Origin: Luzula sylvatica
Taxonomy: Eukaryota > Streptophyta > Magnoliopsida > Poales > Juncaceae
NCBI GenBank assembly: GCA_946800325.1
Contig: OX326957.1
Location: 16,118,591 to 16,182,590 of the forward strand
DNA: 64,000 nt
Direction: 5' to 3'
Under the pieces are notes generated by a model. That model saw nothing but the letters and a program-made list of their open reading frames with translations, searched no databases and had not been told where the DNA came from. Made by a program: the position numbers and the translations under genes. Positions 37,191-48,200 of this stretch are shown here, piece after piece. The stretch's first letter is position 1. Every line of letters starts with the position of its first letter.

Positions 37191-39751
37191 AAATTAAAAA
37201 AATATTTTTTTTACACAAAAGTTTTTGATGACTTGGAGGTTTAGAATTGCAAGAATTTTGTTTGATTTATATATAAGATATAATATAATTAGCAACAATG
37301 AAATTACAAAATATAAAAAGTTATGCTTCTCCATTGAACCCAATTAAATATTTTTTGAGTTTTTATGTGAGGTGAGTTAACCCACACTTATTATGAATAT
37401 AAATAGAAATACACAAATGGTTAAAAAATACAAATATTAAAAGATCGAGTATAAAAATACACCAGATGAATAAATTCATAAAATGTAATGGTTAAAATTT
37501 AAAGGTGATGATGTGATTTTACCAGTAGACTTTAAGATAGGTGAAATTTAAAGGTTTTGAGTTAATTTAACAAAAAATGCTAGCTAAATTTTTTATGGTT
37601 TGCACTACAAATATTATAGTTACAAACACATCTTCACGGAAAAAATATTAGACAAAAGAAAAATTAATATTAGTCCTAAATTGCATTTATTTGCAAAACA
37701 TATAAGTAAGAAATTATAAATATATTGCTTAAACATGATATCTACAATTTCAGTCATAAATACGGCGCATCATTCTTTTGTCACAAAAATATTGTGAATA
37801 ATCTATGTACCAGTTAATTAATTCATTTTTCACTCATATTTGAACATATTCAAAAAAGTCCAATCATTAAAGTTATTTATTGTTATGGTCGATAGTTTCA
37901 TAATCCAGATAATTGCATATAACATAATATACAATTATGTGTTCCAATCATACCAAATTCGAAGATTGAAATTTAAGCACATAAAAATAATCATCAAAGA
38001 AAAATACGCAAGGGGAGTAGTTGATCTTGAAAGGATTCACTGAAATAAAATGACAATGAGATAAAAAAGAATTTAATTAAAATACTCAACGACTAACCCA
38101 AAAGTAAATTTAAAAATTAAAACAAAATTTGTTGATTTTTTTTTTAAAAAAAAAAGAGATTTACATTGTGGTAAAAGTTCATCAACTAAGTCCCCGACGT
38201 CTCAAATACTTGTGAATTGTTTGAAACTCTTCGTGAATCTCCAAAGAGTTTATTTAGTCATTATTTATAATTTCCAACAATATATGAGTAAAATAAATTT
38301 ACATTCATATATTTATAAATACCGAATTATTGTACATGATTGTGTAAAATAAGTGTAATAATAAAGGAATAATCAAATTAGCAGACTACTTTTTTTGATT
38401 TAGCCGACTTGAAAAAAGTTTGATCCAAATTATACACAAACGTATTATCAAGATTCTTAACTATGATCAACCCGGCACCCAACGACTTTTTTATTTTATG
38501 TTTATCTTACCTATCGCCTTTCGAAATGAAACGATAAAGATAACTAATTTGTATGGGAAGTGCTATTTCCATAGCCTCTATTTTTGAATCTGAAAATATT
38601 ATCTATATTTTATTTAAATTTCTAAAATATCATTAATTTAAAGGGATTTTAGTTTCGTAGATTAATTAAGAAACACATGGATAATAAATTAATGATGAGA
38701 ATCTTCTAAATATATGAAATAAAAAAAGTATAAGTGAATTTCCATAAAATATAAATAGCAATCCTCCTTTCCCATTTATTATTTATCATTTATCTCCATA
38801 AATTTATTTCTATTTTGTCTTTCCAGAAAACAGATAAAATGTACAAGTTGTGTTTTGCCATAACAATATGTAAAGTCGATCACAATAATAACATTCTCAT
38901 GTATCAACTTTTCGTACTTTTCATGTGAAGAGTGCTTCTTATAGTTCAACTTGGTATTTATTTGTTTCTCGCCGAATTTGCCATAGAACTCCATATTGCA
39001 TTTAGTTCTTTCGACATGTTTTTTTTCATAAATAATGGCGAAATAAACTCCTTGGAGATTCACGAGTTTCAAACAATTCACATGTATTTGAGACGTTGGG
39101 GAAAACCAATGTTAAAGATATTAGTGGATTACGAGGACGTAGTTGATCAACGTCGCTCAAAGTAAGTTTTCTTCTTTTCTTTTCTTTTCTTTTTTTTACA
39201 ATCTTCACCAATTTTTGTTTGATTTTTAAATTTAGTTTCGAGTTAGTCGTGTAAGATTTCAATTATAACTTTTTATCTAATTATCATTCTATTGCAGCAT
39301 ACATATTCAAAATGATTGACTTCCCTAGCGTATCTTGGAATCTGGTATTATTGGTCGACCGTCTTTTAACGAGAAGGGATAGATTTTTATGTATGATTAT
39401 GATTTAAGAAAATTTGGATCGTTGGTATGTGAGTACGTAGTTAAATGGACATATCATGATTCTTTTTTTTTTTTGAGTAAAATATCATGATTCAAATATA
39501 AGTGAAAAAATTGGTTAATTTACTGGTACATAGATTATTCACAAAATTTAATATATCAGGTTTAAACAATATATTTATAATTCCTTACTTATATATTTTG
39601 CAAATCAATGCAATTTAGGACTATCTAAATTAATTTTTGTTGTCTAATATTTTTCCGTGAACATGAGTTTGTAACTATAATATTTGTAGTGCAAACCTTA
39701 AAATATTTAGCTAATGTTTTTGTAAATTAACTCAAAACCTTTAATTTTCAC

Positions 39752-40300
39752 CTATGTTACGCGGATACTTCAAAAATGCATAAGTATCCTGAGGATACGG
39801 GTATCCGATACGGATACGGGTACGATACGGCTCGGATACATATCGGATACGTCACATGGCGTATCCGATTATTTTAATATTTATTTTTTTCGGATACGGC
39901 ATGATACGGCCGGGATACGTTTAGGATACGGCTGGGATACTGCATTTATGATACTTCGGACCATTATATATTTTGGCCCATAATATTTTAAAATAAATTA
40001 TATATGATACTTCTAAGATATTTCTAGGATACTTCTAAATTAATTCTAGAATACTTCTAGAATAAATTTATGATATTTTTATGATACTTGTATTGTTATG
40101 TTTATTTTATTTATTATCATGATATTTAATTTCAAAATATTATTTAATTTATTATTTATTTATTTATTATATACAATATAAATATATTAAAATAATGATC
40201 ATATAGCCGTATCCGTATCCGTGATTTTTTGAAAATTGTCGTATCGTCGTATCCGTATCATATCGGATACGATAGCCGTATCCGTATCCGTGCAACATAG
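39752..40300. mobile_element. hAT-like element, CTATGTTGC family, with 8-bp target duplication
   Basis: Left end CTATGTTACGCGGATAC, right end CCGTGCAACATAG, flanked by a perfect 8-bp duplication ATTTTCAC (39744-39751 and 40301-40308). Length 549 bp. It is inverted relative to the copy at 36510 (the AT-rich core is the reverse complement). It sits in the right arm of copy H. Confidence 0.93.
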
Positions 40301-40485
40301 ATTTTCACATATCTTAAAACCTACTGCTAAAATGACATCAGCACTTTAAATTTTTAACCATTACATTGTATGAATTTATTTGTATTTTTTAGGTGATAAC
40401 TCAGGATCGGTAATAAATAGTAATAATTAGATAATAATTTTAGTTATTTTAACATAATTTTTTATCGTCTCAAAATTCAAAATTC

Positions 40486-40665
40486 ATGGAGAGAGGAAAG
40501 AGCAAAAAGGGCGAAAATGGAGTTTCCCGCCCAAGAGGTAAGATGACTAAAGTCAATCTGGGCGATGGATGGTGGCAGTGGAAACGGGTCCCAACCCAAA
40601 ACCCATTCTCGTATACACCATACAAAAAGAAACATTTCAAGACAAGATACTCTCCTCTCACCACA

Positions 40666-40705
<40 letters not shown>

Positions 40706-43221
40706 CCCCTAGTAAGAACAACACAAACACCATGCAAGCTCGTTGCCTAGGCAACAAGAACAACCCACGTCAGGAGAGGATGCCTCGTAACAACTTTGAG
40801 AGACACCCACCTCGGTATGCAAGGCCAACCAACCAGGTTTGGCAGAGAACCGTCGAAGCCCCGGTCATCCTCTCCGCCCACTCATCCTCGAACACACCGA
40901 CTCAACCCCCAACAATGGCAACTGGCCACCAACAACAGCGTAAGAGATCTCCATCCCCAAACCACCACCACCAAAACACGGCGTGCCCGCTACCCTTTCC
41001 TCCGGACGCCAACAACCCGGCGTGGTTTGGTTTGTGCCTCAAATGCACGTCCAATGAACACCTGACTGTGGAGTGTCGAGGCCCTAGGGTTTGCTGTCAC
41101 TGTCGCAAACCAGGCCATCTCTACAAGCTCTGCAGGGTGCGAATGGAGGACATGGAGAGAGGACTGCTTTTCAACCCAGCAAACAAGCCGCTAATTAAAC
41201 CCCCCCCTCGGACTGCCAAACCGCCGAACTGCTACATCCGGTCCACAACAGAGCACACAAATGAACTGAGAGAGCTAGAACTAGCGATTGTAATGGATAC
41301 GCGCATCAGGCCGACCCACACTCTACACTCCCTCAACTCTCTAGTACAGAGAGCTAGCACATGGAGCGAAGCACATGAACTGGTATACTGGGGAGATAAC
41401 AAATTTCTTCTCAAGACACCTACGAACATAAATCGTCAACAATTCCTCGCTGAATACGGTACCCAATTCGAGAGAGAAGGAGTTGTGTGCTATCCCTGGT
41501 CAGGAGCGATTGGGGCCAAGGTGGTGCACTATAACTACAAGCTCGAAGTAAACCTTTTCGACCTCCCACTCACAGCCTATTGTGAGAGAGAACTAGACAA
41601 TATATGCGGATCAATTGGTGAAATCTTGCACCATGGTCCCATAGCACGTATCAGAACACTGGAGAAACTAACAGTCATAGTTGCAACCTCACAACTGCTC
41701 GAATACCCTCCCTATGTGAACTGCTTAAGCGATGGCTATGAGAGGCAAGTACCGATACTGATCACTAAGGTAATCAAAGAAACGGCCTTCTTCTTCAGGC
41801 CACCAGACGAGTCGCCGGACCTAGATTATTTCGTCAGAGTGGACATGGCCATCAAAAAACCAGTTCGACACCTAGAGCCAAAAGCACCGTCGCAATACTC
41901 GCCGAGCTCCATGGAACAGGGGTCTCCATCAAAGCGTAAAGAAGATAGATCAACAGATTCCTCTGAGTTAAGAGATTTCGAAGATAAACACCGAGCCGAC
42001 GAACAGAACAAGGCGAGCCTAATACGCTTATGGCAGCTGGCACCACCCTCGAAGGAAAAAGACGCTCTTGCTCCTCTGATTTTTGGACCGACAATGCAAG
42101 CACAGGCAGCGACAACCTCCAAAAAACAGAAAAAAATTCATGAGCCGCAGGAGGAAAGGCACATGGTCCATAAACAAACGGTGCACCGAGCTGACGAGGA
42201 AGAAGAGCCAAACATGATCGTACATGGGAACAGGAGAGAGGACGGGGGACGTGCGACGGACCTTTCTCACCCACCGGGTTTCTCGATTGGTGCAGGTGAT
42301 AGACAGCTTGTACGATTGGGAAAGGAGACAAATGATGTAGAACACGACACTGACAAAAGGAATGTCAATCGCCGTCTTACTTGGGAAGAGAAAGGCAAGG
42401 CCCGAGTCATTGGTTCTTCGTCTGCAAAAAGAGGTATTTCTAAACCTCTCTCTCCTTCTCTCTCTCTCTCTTCATTAAATATTAGCAGTACAACACAGAG
42501 GAAAAGTCAGATGAGGCATACATTCAATGTGCCCTCCTTTTTTAATATGACCCTGGCAAAGCTAAAAAGAAAATTAAAAGTCCAAAAAGCAAGGAGAAAT
42601 AAAATGAAGAAAAGAGAGGCCACAACCCAAACAAAAGAAAAAAGGCCTGAAATACTAAAAGCCCAAGAGGTAGATAAAATCTCAACTAATAAAAAAGGCC
42701 CCATAAACAAGCTTTCTTACAAAACAAAGAATAAAAATAATAGAACCCAAATACTAGGATTACTCCAAATAGAGTTAAAAAGTCCAACTCCACTAACTGA
42801 GATCCAGATCGATTCAATAAAGAGGTTGTGTGGGCTGCAAAGCCTAGACACAAATGAAACACACACAGATAAGCAGGAAAGCAAACGTGAGGGGGTCACA
42901 ATAATTGAATTAATGGACACAGAACAAGAGGGCACCCGTATAAAAAATAGCAAAGGTGACGGGGTAAAAATAACTGAATTAATGGACAGAGAACAAGAGT
43001 GCACCCATATAAAAAATAAAAAACACAGTAACAAAACCCGAACACACCTTAGATCTTGCATGTTAAATAAGAACTCCTCAAATGCAATTGTAACAGGGTC
43101 TCCTAACCTACGTATTTCTTATGCAGTTAAGAACACGGAGGAGTGGAGTGGTAAATTCGATTGCGAAGATGAGACCTCCCAAAAAGTCGATTATAGAGAT
43201 GACAACGATCTCTGTCAGTGA
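40486..43221 (+). CDS. LINE ORF1 protein (RNA-binding, zinc-knuckle)
   Basis: A 911-residue frame from an ATG 20 bp inside the element. The N-terminal region is basic and then has a poly-proline run encoded by 35 consecutive C's (40668-40702). Two CCHC knuckles lie at about residues 184-217 (CLKCTSNEHLTVEC and CCHCRKPGHLYKLC). A folded region of about 200 residues follows (roughly 255-465) that resembles the DUF4283-type domain of plant L1 ORF1, and then a long hydrophilic Lys-rich tail. L1 ORF1 proteins coat the element's RNA and act as chaperones in the ribonucleoprotein particle. In many dicot L1 ORF1 proteins the knuckle follows the DUF4283 domain; here it precedes it. The family assignment rests on the knuckles and on the EN-RT ORF downstream. 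Confidence 0.88.
40668..40702 (+). repeat. 35-bp poly-C run in LINE ORF1
   Basis: An uninterrupted C homopolymer, then T and six more C's. It encodes polyproline in ORF1. It is a likely hotspot for length change, which would shift the ORF1 frame in sister copies, and a possible sequencing-length uncertainty. Confidence 0.95.
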
Positions 43222-43289
43222 GTAATCAAGGAATCAACTTTTGGAGCATATGTTTAGCTCAAGTTTAATGAACTTTTTTAATTTTATTA

Positions 43290-46200
43290 ATGTCTATCTT
43301 TAATTATCACGATATTTTGTGCTGGAATGTAAGAGGGTTAGGAAACCCGGAAAAATGTAAGGTAGTTAAAAATGTAATTCGAGACTCTAAATGTAATATC
43401 ATATGTCTACAAGAAACTAAATGGGATACCCCCAATTTCTTCTCTATGAAAAAAGTGACACCGCCAAACATAATTGAAGGTCAATTCAAAATGGCAAACG
43501 GATCTAAGGGGGGTTTGATGACGGCTTGGTCAAATCATTTCACACACATCCAAACGACAACTCAAACTTTCTCTCTAAATACTACATTAGCACTACCCAA
43601 CGGGTTTACTTTTATGATATCCAACGTTTATGGTCCAACAGAAGAGGCCTTAAAAGAACAATTCTTACAAGAACTATTAACAATCAACACGACAAATAAT
43701 CCGTGGATTATTCTTGGTGATTTCAACATGATTAGAGACGCAAACGAAACCACGGGAACGGGCCATACAGTTAGAGAGATACTACAATTTAATAACACCA
43801 TCAATGCAATAAACCTAACAGAGGTCAACCTTGAAGGGAGGTTATTCACGTGGACAAACAAAAGAGAACGACCAACTTTCTCAAAACTAGATAGGGTTTT
43901 ACACTCGCACCATTACATCACACAGAATATCACCTCACACTTAAAACCACTATCCCTTATAACATCTGACCATGTCCCGTTGAAATTCACCATCACAAAA
44001 CCGATAAGATCCAACCAAGCAAAAATTAAAATGTTTGAACGAGCATGGCTTCGAATGGAGCCAATAAAAGAAATTTTCAAAGAGAATTGGGGACAAACAA
44101 TCCTACACGCAAATACGGCAAAGAACTATGTATACAAGATCAATCGAACATGGGCGAAAATGAACAAGGCCGCAAAGGAAAAACGAGGATTAGACCAAAA
44201 AGAAAAAGAACATAGAAATGCATGCATACAAATCCTAGATGCATGGGAAGAATCGAGAGACCTAACACAACAAGAAAAAATATTACGAATTGAACTAAAG
44301 GAAAAGGCACAGGAAGAAGGCCTACTAGAAGAAATTAAATGGCAACAACGATCTTCGGTGACATGGTTAAAATTGGGAGACAAAAACACCTCGTATTTCC
44401 ATGCAATGGCATCTTCCAAAAGAAATCACAACGCCGTTCAAAAATTAGTGATAGAAAACAACGAAATAACGGACCAAAAAGAAATATTACAAGCGTTTTT
44501 CGATTTCTTCAAGAACATAATCGGAACAACGACCGAAACCACACAAACATGGGACCCAGCCATCACAACTCCAACTAGGGACGACTCCATCCCATGGGAC
44601 ACACTAACCGCGTCATTCACAGAAGAAGAAATAACAAACACAATCACGATTTTGAAGAAAGGCAAATCCGCGGGCCCGGACGGGATGCCTATGGAATATG
44701 TCCAAACAATGTGGGAAACGATGAAAACGGACATCCTGAAAATAATAAACGACTTCTACCACAACATTATCGATCTACAACACATTAACAAAGCATCAAT
44801 TACACTCGTCCCGAAAGTACAAGGAGCAACAAATATCAACGATTTTAGACCAATAAGCGTAATATCGGCCCCAATTAAAATCATCACGAAATTACTAGCT
44901 CAAAGGCTCCAACCGATCCTACCAAAATTAGTCAACAACCACCAAACCGCCTTCATAAAGAAAAGATCTATTATTGACTCGTACGCAACGGCAAGGGAAC
45001 TACTTAATTACTACAACAAGAAAAAGATCCCAACGATAATTCTTAAAATAGATTTTCAAAAAGCGTTTGATAACGTCTCATGGGAATTCCTTCTAAAACT
45101 ACTAAGTCAAAAGGGTTTTCCGAGCCGATGGCAAGGTTGGATCCAAAAAATCCTATCTTCCTCATCTTCCGCGGTAAAGGTGAATGGGGGATTATCACCT
45201 TTTTTCACGCACAAAAAAGGCCTTAGACAAGGCGACCCGTTATCACCTCTCCTTTTCGACTTGGCCGTGGACTTTCTCCAAGACATAATAAGGGCAATCT
45301 CGCCTATCCTAGAAACCACCACGTCGTGGAACACCCCAACACTACAATATGCAGATGACACTCTGATCTTTATGGAAGCAACCCCCAATAATCTAAAATA
45401 CTTGAAAAACGCACTAGAAGTGTTCACGGAAATAACAGGCCTCACCATAAACATCCAAAAAACAACTTTCACCACGATTGGAATACCGCAAAGATATAAT
45501 GAAATAATATCGAACATTCTGAATTGCAAGAGAAAAGAGTTTCCAATTAACTACCTTGGTATGCCACTTTCCATAAGAAAACCGAAGAAAATAGCCTACA
45601 TGCCCATAATAAACAAAATACAAAATAGAATTGCGGGATGGAAATCACGATTCCTTACAATTGGAGGTAGGCTAATGCTAGTTAAAGCAACGATACTCGC
45701 CATACCAATTTATATGATGCAAGCCATGAAACTTCCATCTTGGGTGACAAAGGAAATAGATAAATTATCGAGATCCTTTCTGTGGTCCGGAACTGACAAG
45801 AATCAACCTGGCAAAAACTTAATTAATTGGAACACGGTATGCTTACCCAAAGAAAACGGAGGACTGGGAGTGAGAAACTTGGCCGTAATGAACGACTCTC
45901 TACTACAAAAATTCCTATGGAAACTAGATAGAGAACCGGAAAATATTTGGTCAATATATATGAACAGGTTATATGGAATAACGATGGCGGAAGACCTCAA
46001 AACAATGAATAATAACTCCAAGAACTACTTCATAAAGGATCTCGAGAAATTATTCCCTATGTACAACACATCCACAGAGGTCGACCCTCACTCCAACCAA
46101 ATCGCTTGGAGATGGGAACCCTCGAAGGAGTTCTCTGCGAGAACGGCCTATAATTTCGCAAGAAATCCGGGAATAATAAATGAGTGGCAGAGACTAATTT

Positions 46201-46547
46201 GGAAAACAAGAGCACCGCTTAAAGTAAGATTCTTTATATGGGTAGCGTCACACGACAAAATAAACACGGCCGACGTACTCGAGAAAAAGGGATGGCCACA
46301 TATACAAAAATGCACACTCTGCGAAAGAGAAAATGAGACAAGAGATCATCTTCTACTCAAATGCACGTACACGGTGGCAACGTGGAAACAAGTACACCAA
46401 AAGCTCAAAAGTGGCTATCCTGACCCCCACACAATCGAATACGCTCGAACAATGGGAGAAACACCTCAAAGGGCTAAACAAAGATCGAAGAAAGGAGGGG
46501 AGCACTCTATGGATGGCGGTGATATGGGAATTATGGAAAGAACGTAA
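43290..46547 (+). CDS. LINE ORF2: endonuclease-reverse transcriptase
   Basis: A 1085-residue frame. The N-terminus is an APE-type endonuclease: WNVRGLG, LQETK, GDFNMI and SDH (residues 226-228), the catalytic motifs that nick target DNA. The central reverse transcriptase has ILKIDFQKAFD, GLRQGDPLSPLLF and YADD (687-690). A zf-RVT zinc motif lies near 1008-1025 (CTLCERENE, then H and C). A frameshift near 46425-46435, next to CCCCC, makes the frame end at 46547. In another frame the normal C-terminus continues to 46641 (WMAVIWELWKERNRR). All catalytic motifs precede the frameshift, so activity may be partly kept. There is no RNase H domain. Confidence 0.96.
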   Translation: MSIFNYHDILCWNVRGLGNPEKCKVVKNVIRDSKCNIICLQETKWDTPNFFSMKKVTPPNIIEGQFKMANGSKGGLMTAWSNHFTHIQTTTQTFSLNTTLALPNGFTFMISNVYGPTEEALKEQFLQELLTINTTNNPWIILGDFNMIRDANETTGTGHTVREILQFNNTINAINLTEVNLEGRLFTWTNKRERPTFSKLDRVLHSHHYITQNITSHLKPLSLITSDHVPLKFTITKPIRSNQAKIKMFERAWLRMEPIKEIFKENWGQTILHANTAKNYVYKINRTWAKMNKAAKEKRGLDQKEKEHRNACIQILDAWEESRDLTQQEKILRIELKEKAQEEGLLEEIKWQQRSSVTWLKLGDKNTSYFHAMASSKRNHNAVQKLVIENNEITDQKEILQAFFDFFKNIIGTTTETTQTWDPAITTPTRDDSIPWDTLTASFTEEEITNTITILKKGKSAGPDGMPMEYVQTMWETMKTDILKIINDFYHNIIDLQHINKASITLVPKVQGATNINDFRPISVISAPIKIITKLLAQRLQPILPKLVNNHQTAFIKKRSIIDSYATARELLNYYNKKKIPTIILKIDFQKAFDNVSWEFLLKLLSQKGFPSRWQGWIQKILSSSSSAVKVNGGLSPFFTHKKGLRQGDPLSPLLFDLAVDFLQDIIRAISPILETTTSWNTPTLQYADDTLIFMEATPNNLKYLKNALEVFTEITGLTINIQKTTFTTIGIPQRYNEIISNILNCKRKEFPINYLGMPLSIRKPKKIAYMPIINKIQNRIAGWKSRFLTIGGRLMLVKATILAIPIYMMQAMKLPSWVTKEIDKLSRSFLWSGTDKNQPGKNLINWNTVCLPKENGGLGVRNLAVMNDSLLQKFLWKLDREPENIWSIYMNRLYGITMAEDLKTMNNNSKNYFIKDLEKLFPMYNTSTEVDPHSNQIAWRWEPSKEFSARTAYNFARNPGIINEWQRLIWKTRAPLKVRFFIWVASHDKINTADVLEKKGWPHIQKCTLCERENETRDHLLLKCTYTVATWKQVHQKLKSGYPDPHTIEYARTMGETPQRAKQRSKKGGEHSMDGGDMGIMERT

Positions 46548-46641
46548 CAGAAGGATCTTCCAAGACAAAAAGGCGACGCCACGAGTTATAGCGAGTCGAG
46601 CGATGCATGAAGCAGCACTATGGTCGAAGATACCAAACTAA
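46425..46641 (+). other. ORF2 C-terminus displaced by a frameshift
   Basis: Conserved plant LINE C-terminal residues (TLEQWEKHLKG, then WMAVIWELWKERNRR) are encoded here in a different frame from the rest of ORF2 and end with TAA at 46641. An indel in or near the C-run at 46423-46428 explains it. Confidence 0.85.
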
Positions 46642-46783
46642 CACTAACGGCACAACACGTTTGAAGTAGCATAGTAATACTAACTTTGAATAACCAGCTA
46701 ACCCCCTGTAAATCTCGTTTTTTTTAACATATTAATACAAAACTTTTAAGGTATAGCTATGCTATCCTTAATTCAAAAAAAAA
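46642..46783 (+). other. LINE 3' UTR and A-tail
   Basis: Short AT-rich 3' UTR with the words CTGTAAATCTCG and TATGCTATCCTTAATTC, then the A-tail that merges with the second target duplication. Confidence 0.85.
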
Positions 46784-47083
46784 AACATAATTTTTTATTC
46801 ATTTTACAAATGACAAAATCATATTTATTAAAATATTTTTTTAATAATTAATCTTCAAATTTTTTAAAACCAAAGTATTTTTATTTGTATTTTTCAAATT
46901 TTTACGAGTTTTTTTTTCAGTTATTTTTTCCAAACATATTAAACTTTTAAGACATAATGTACATGGTGAGCAATATCAACATGATAAACATGTTATTGAG
47001 TGCTCATAGACGATGAATTAATTCCCATTAATATCAAATAATTCATATGAATAATTTCTATTGGTTTTAAATAATTGATACGA

Positions 47084-47653
47084 CTGTTTCGTGGCAAAAA
47101 CCGCTTTGGAAATTAAAAATCCCACCAAAGATCCAGATATTCCTATGGTTGGCCTTGCAATCAAAAATTAACACGTTCGATGTATCATCCAAAAAAGGAT
47201 GGACGGATGGAAGGCAATGTGTTCTATGTCATAGATATGATGAGTCTGCTGAACATCTATTTCTAGATTGTACGTATACTTACACGATATGGAAACAAGT
47301 GGAGAGACTAGTGGGTGAACCGATTGCAAGAGATTCAAAAACTTCCCAAGTAGAGTCATGGCTACACATTAGGACCAAACAACCTCCATTACGAATGGAC
47401 TTATGGGACAAATAATGGGCTTCAATAACATGGAATGTTTGGAAAGCGAGAAACGAGAAATTCGCTACAAAGAACATACCGCCATGTCAACCACGACGAA
47501 AGCATAACGAAGTAAGGACATGGATGACCTCAGAAAATATTCATAGATAGAAATAGGTCTGTGTGTAATTACTTTTTGTCTCAAACCATTGTAAATATAT
47601 TTTTATTTTTTTTATAAAAGTACGAATACCATTGGTATTCCTTAAAAAAAAAA
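47084..47653 (+). pseudogene. 5'-truncated LINE fragment with target duplication
   Basis: Flanked by AATTGATACGA (47073-47083) and AATTGATATGA (47654-47664), with an A-tail at about 47644-47653. The frame 47149-47415 reads the zf-RVT region (CVLCHRYDESAEHLFLDC) and then breaks at TAA. The rest (WASITWNVWKARNEK) follows after the stop. It is a different LINE subfamily from the 6.3-kb element, judged by sequence. A sister copy sits at 17330-17530. Confidence 0.9.
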
Positions 47654-48200
47654 AATTGATATGAGAGCCGCGCAATTGTGTTGCCCTAGTCCAAGATATT
47701 GAAATAATCTTAACATTATATAAAATGATGTCCTAACAATCGATAGAAGAAATACACAAAAAATATCTTTTTATCTCAATAAAACGAGATATTTGATTAT
47801 AAAATAATCTCAATGAGTGGACAATTGAACAAAATATTTTTTTATTTGGTATTAGAGAAAGAAAAAAAGATGCATTTCTTGTTTTGTTAGTTTTTTTTTC
47901 TAATGAAAATATCAACGAACACTTGTCTACGTTGCAAAAAGAAATAGATTAGAGAATGAACTAACAAAATATTTACATTGATTATTTAATTCTCAAAAAA
48001 TATAATTATAGATTGTTAAATTGTCAAATTCCAAGTTTGAACAATAAGCAGCACTCTCTTCACATGAAAATGGTTATTAGAGAATGTTATTATTGTGATC
48101 GAATTTACATCTTGTTATGGCAACACACACAAGTAGTGTATTTTATCTGCTTTTTGGGACCATGATGAAGTACAAATAATGTTATGGAGATGAAATATAA

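Larger units (their letters stand above)
36024..37287 (-). mobile_element. Helitron-like insertion flanked by a 9-bp repeat
   Basis: The macro-repeat sequence is interrupted exactly between two copies of ATTAGCAAC (36015-36023 and 37288-37296). On the minus strand the end reads CCGCGTAATTGCGCGAGG (hairpin), GATAAAGCTAG, then T, which is a Helitron-type 3' end. Helitrons do not normally duplicate their target, so the 9-bp repeat is at odds with that reading. The interior is a degenerate array of GACCAAAATGTAAATAAAAA units on both sides of a nested hAT element. Confidence 0.6.
40466..46783 (+). mobile_element. Near full-length L1-type LINE with 15-bp target duplication
   Basis: The element is flanked by perfect copies of AACATAATTTTTTAT (40451-40465 and 46784-46798) and ends in an A-tail. 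It carries ORF1 and ORF2 in order, separated by 68 bp. The 5' leader before ORF1 is only 20 bp, so it may lack part of its 5' UTR. The ORFs are intact except for one frameshift near the end of ORF2. It inserted into the right arm of macro-repeat copy H, whose sequence resumes exactly after the second duplication. The intact duplication and open frames point to a recent insertion. Confidence 0.95.
35141..48200. repeat. Macro-repeat copy H, split by several insertions
   Basis: Left arm and reverse exon at 35500-38320, centre at 38820, forward exon near 39050-39165, right arm at 39480-40465. It then resumes after the LINE at 46784 and, after a LINE fragment, again at 47654-48200. The far right end is the reverse complement of the outer left part: the sequence GCCGCGCAATTGTGTTGCCC (47668) mirrors the GGGACCGG block. 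Inserted inside are 36024-37287, 39752-40300, 40466-46783 and 47084-47653. This copy shows that the inverted arms can reach about 2 kb. Confidence 0.65.

Noticed and set aside
36771..37218. Overlapping Arg/Tyr/Ile-rich frames
   Set aside because: They are made by GTATCC repeats of the CTATGTTGC hAT family.
40470..40763. Minus-strand poly-Gly frames
   Set aside because: Antisense of the poly-C/polyproline part of LINE ORF1.
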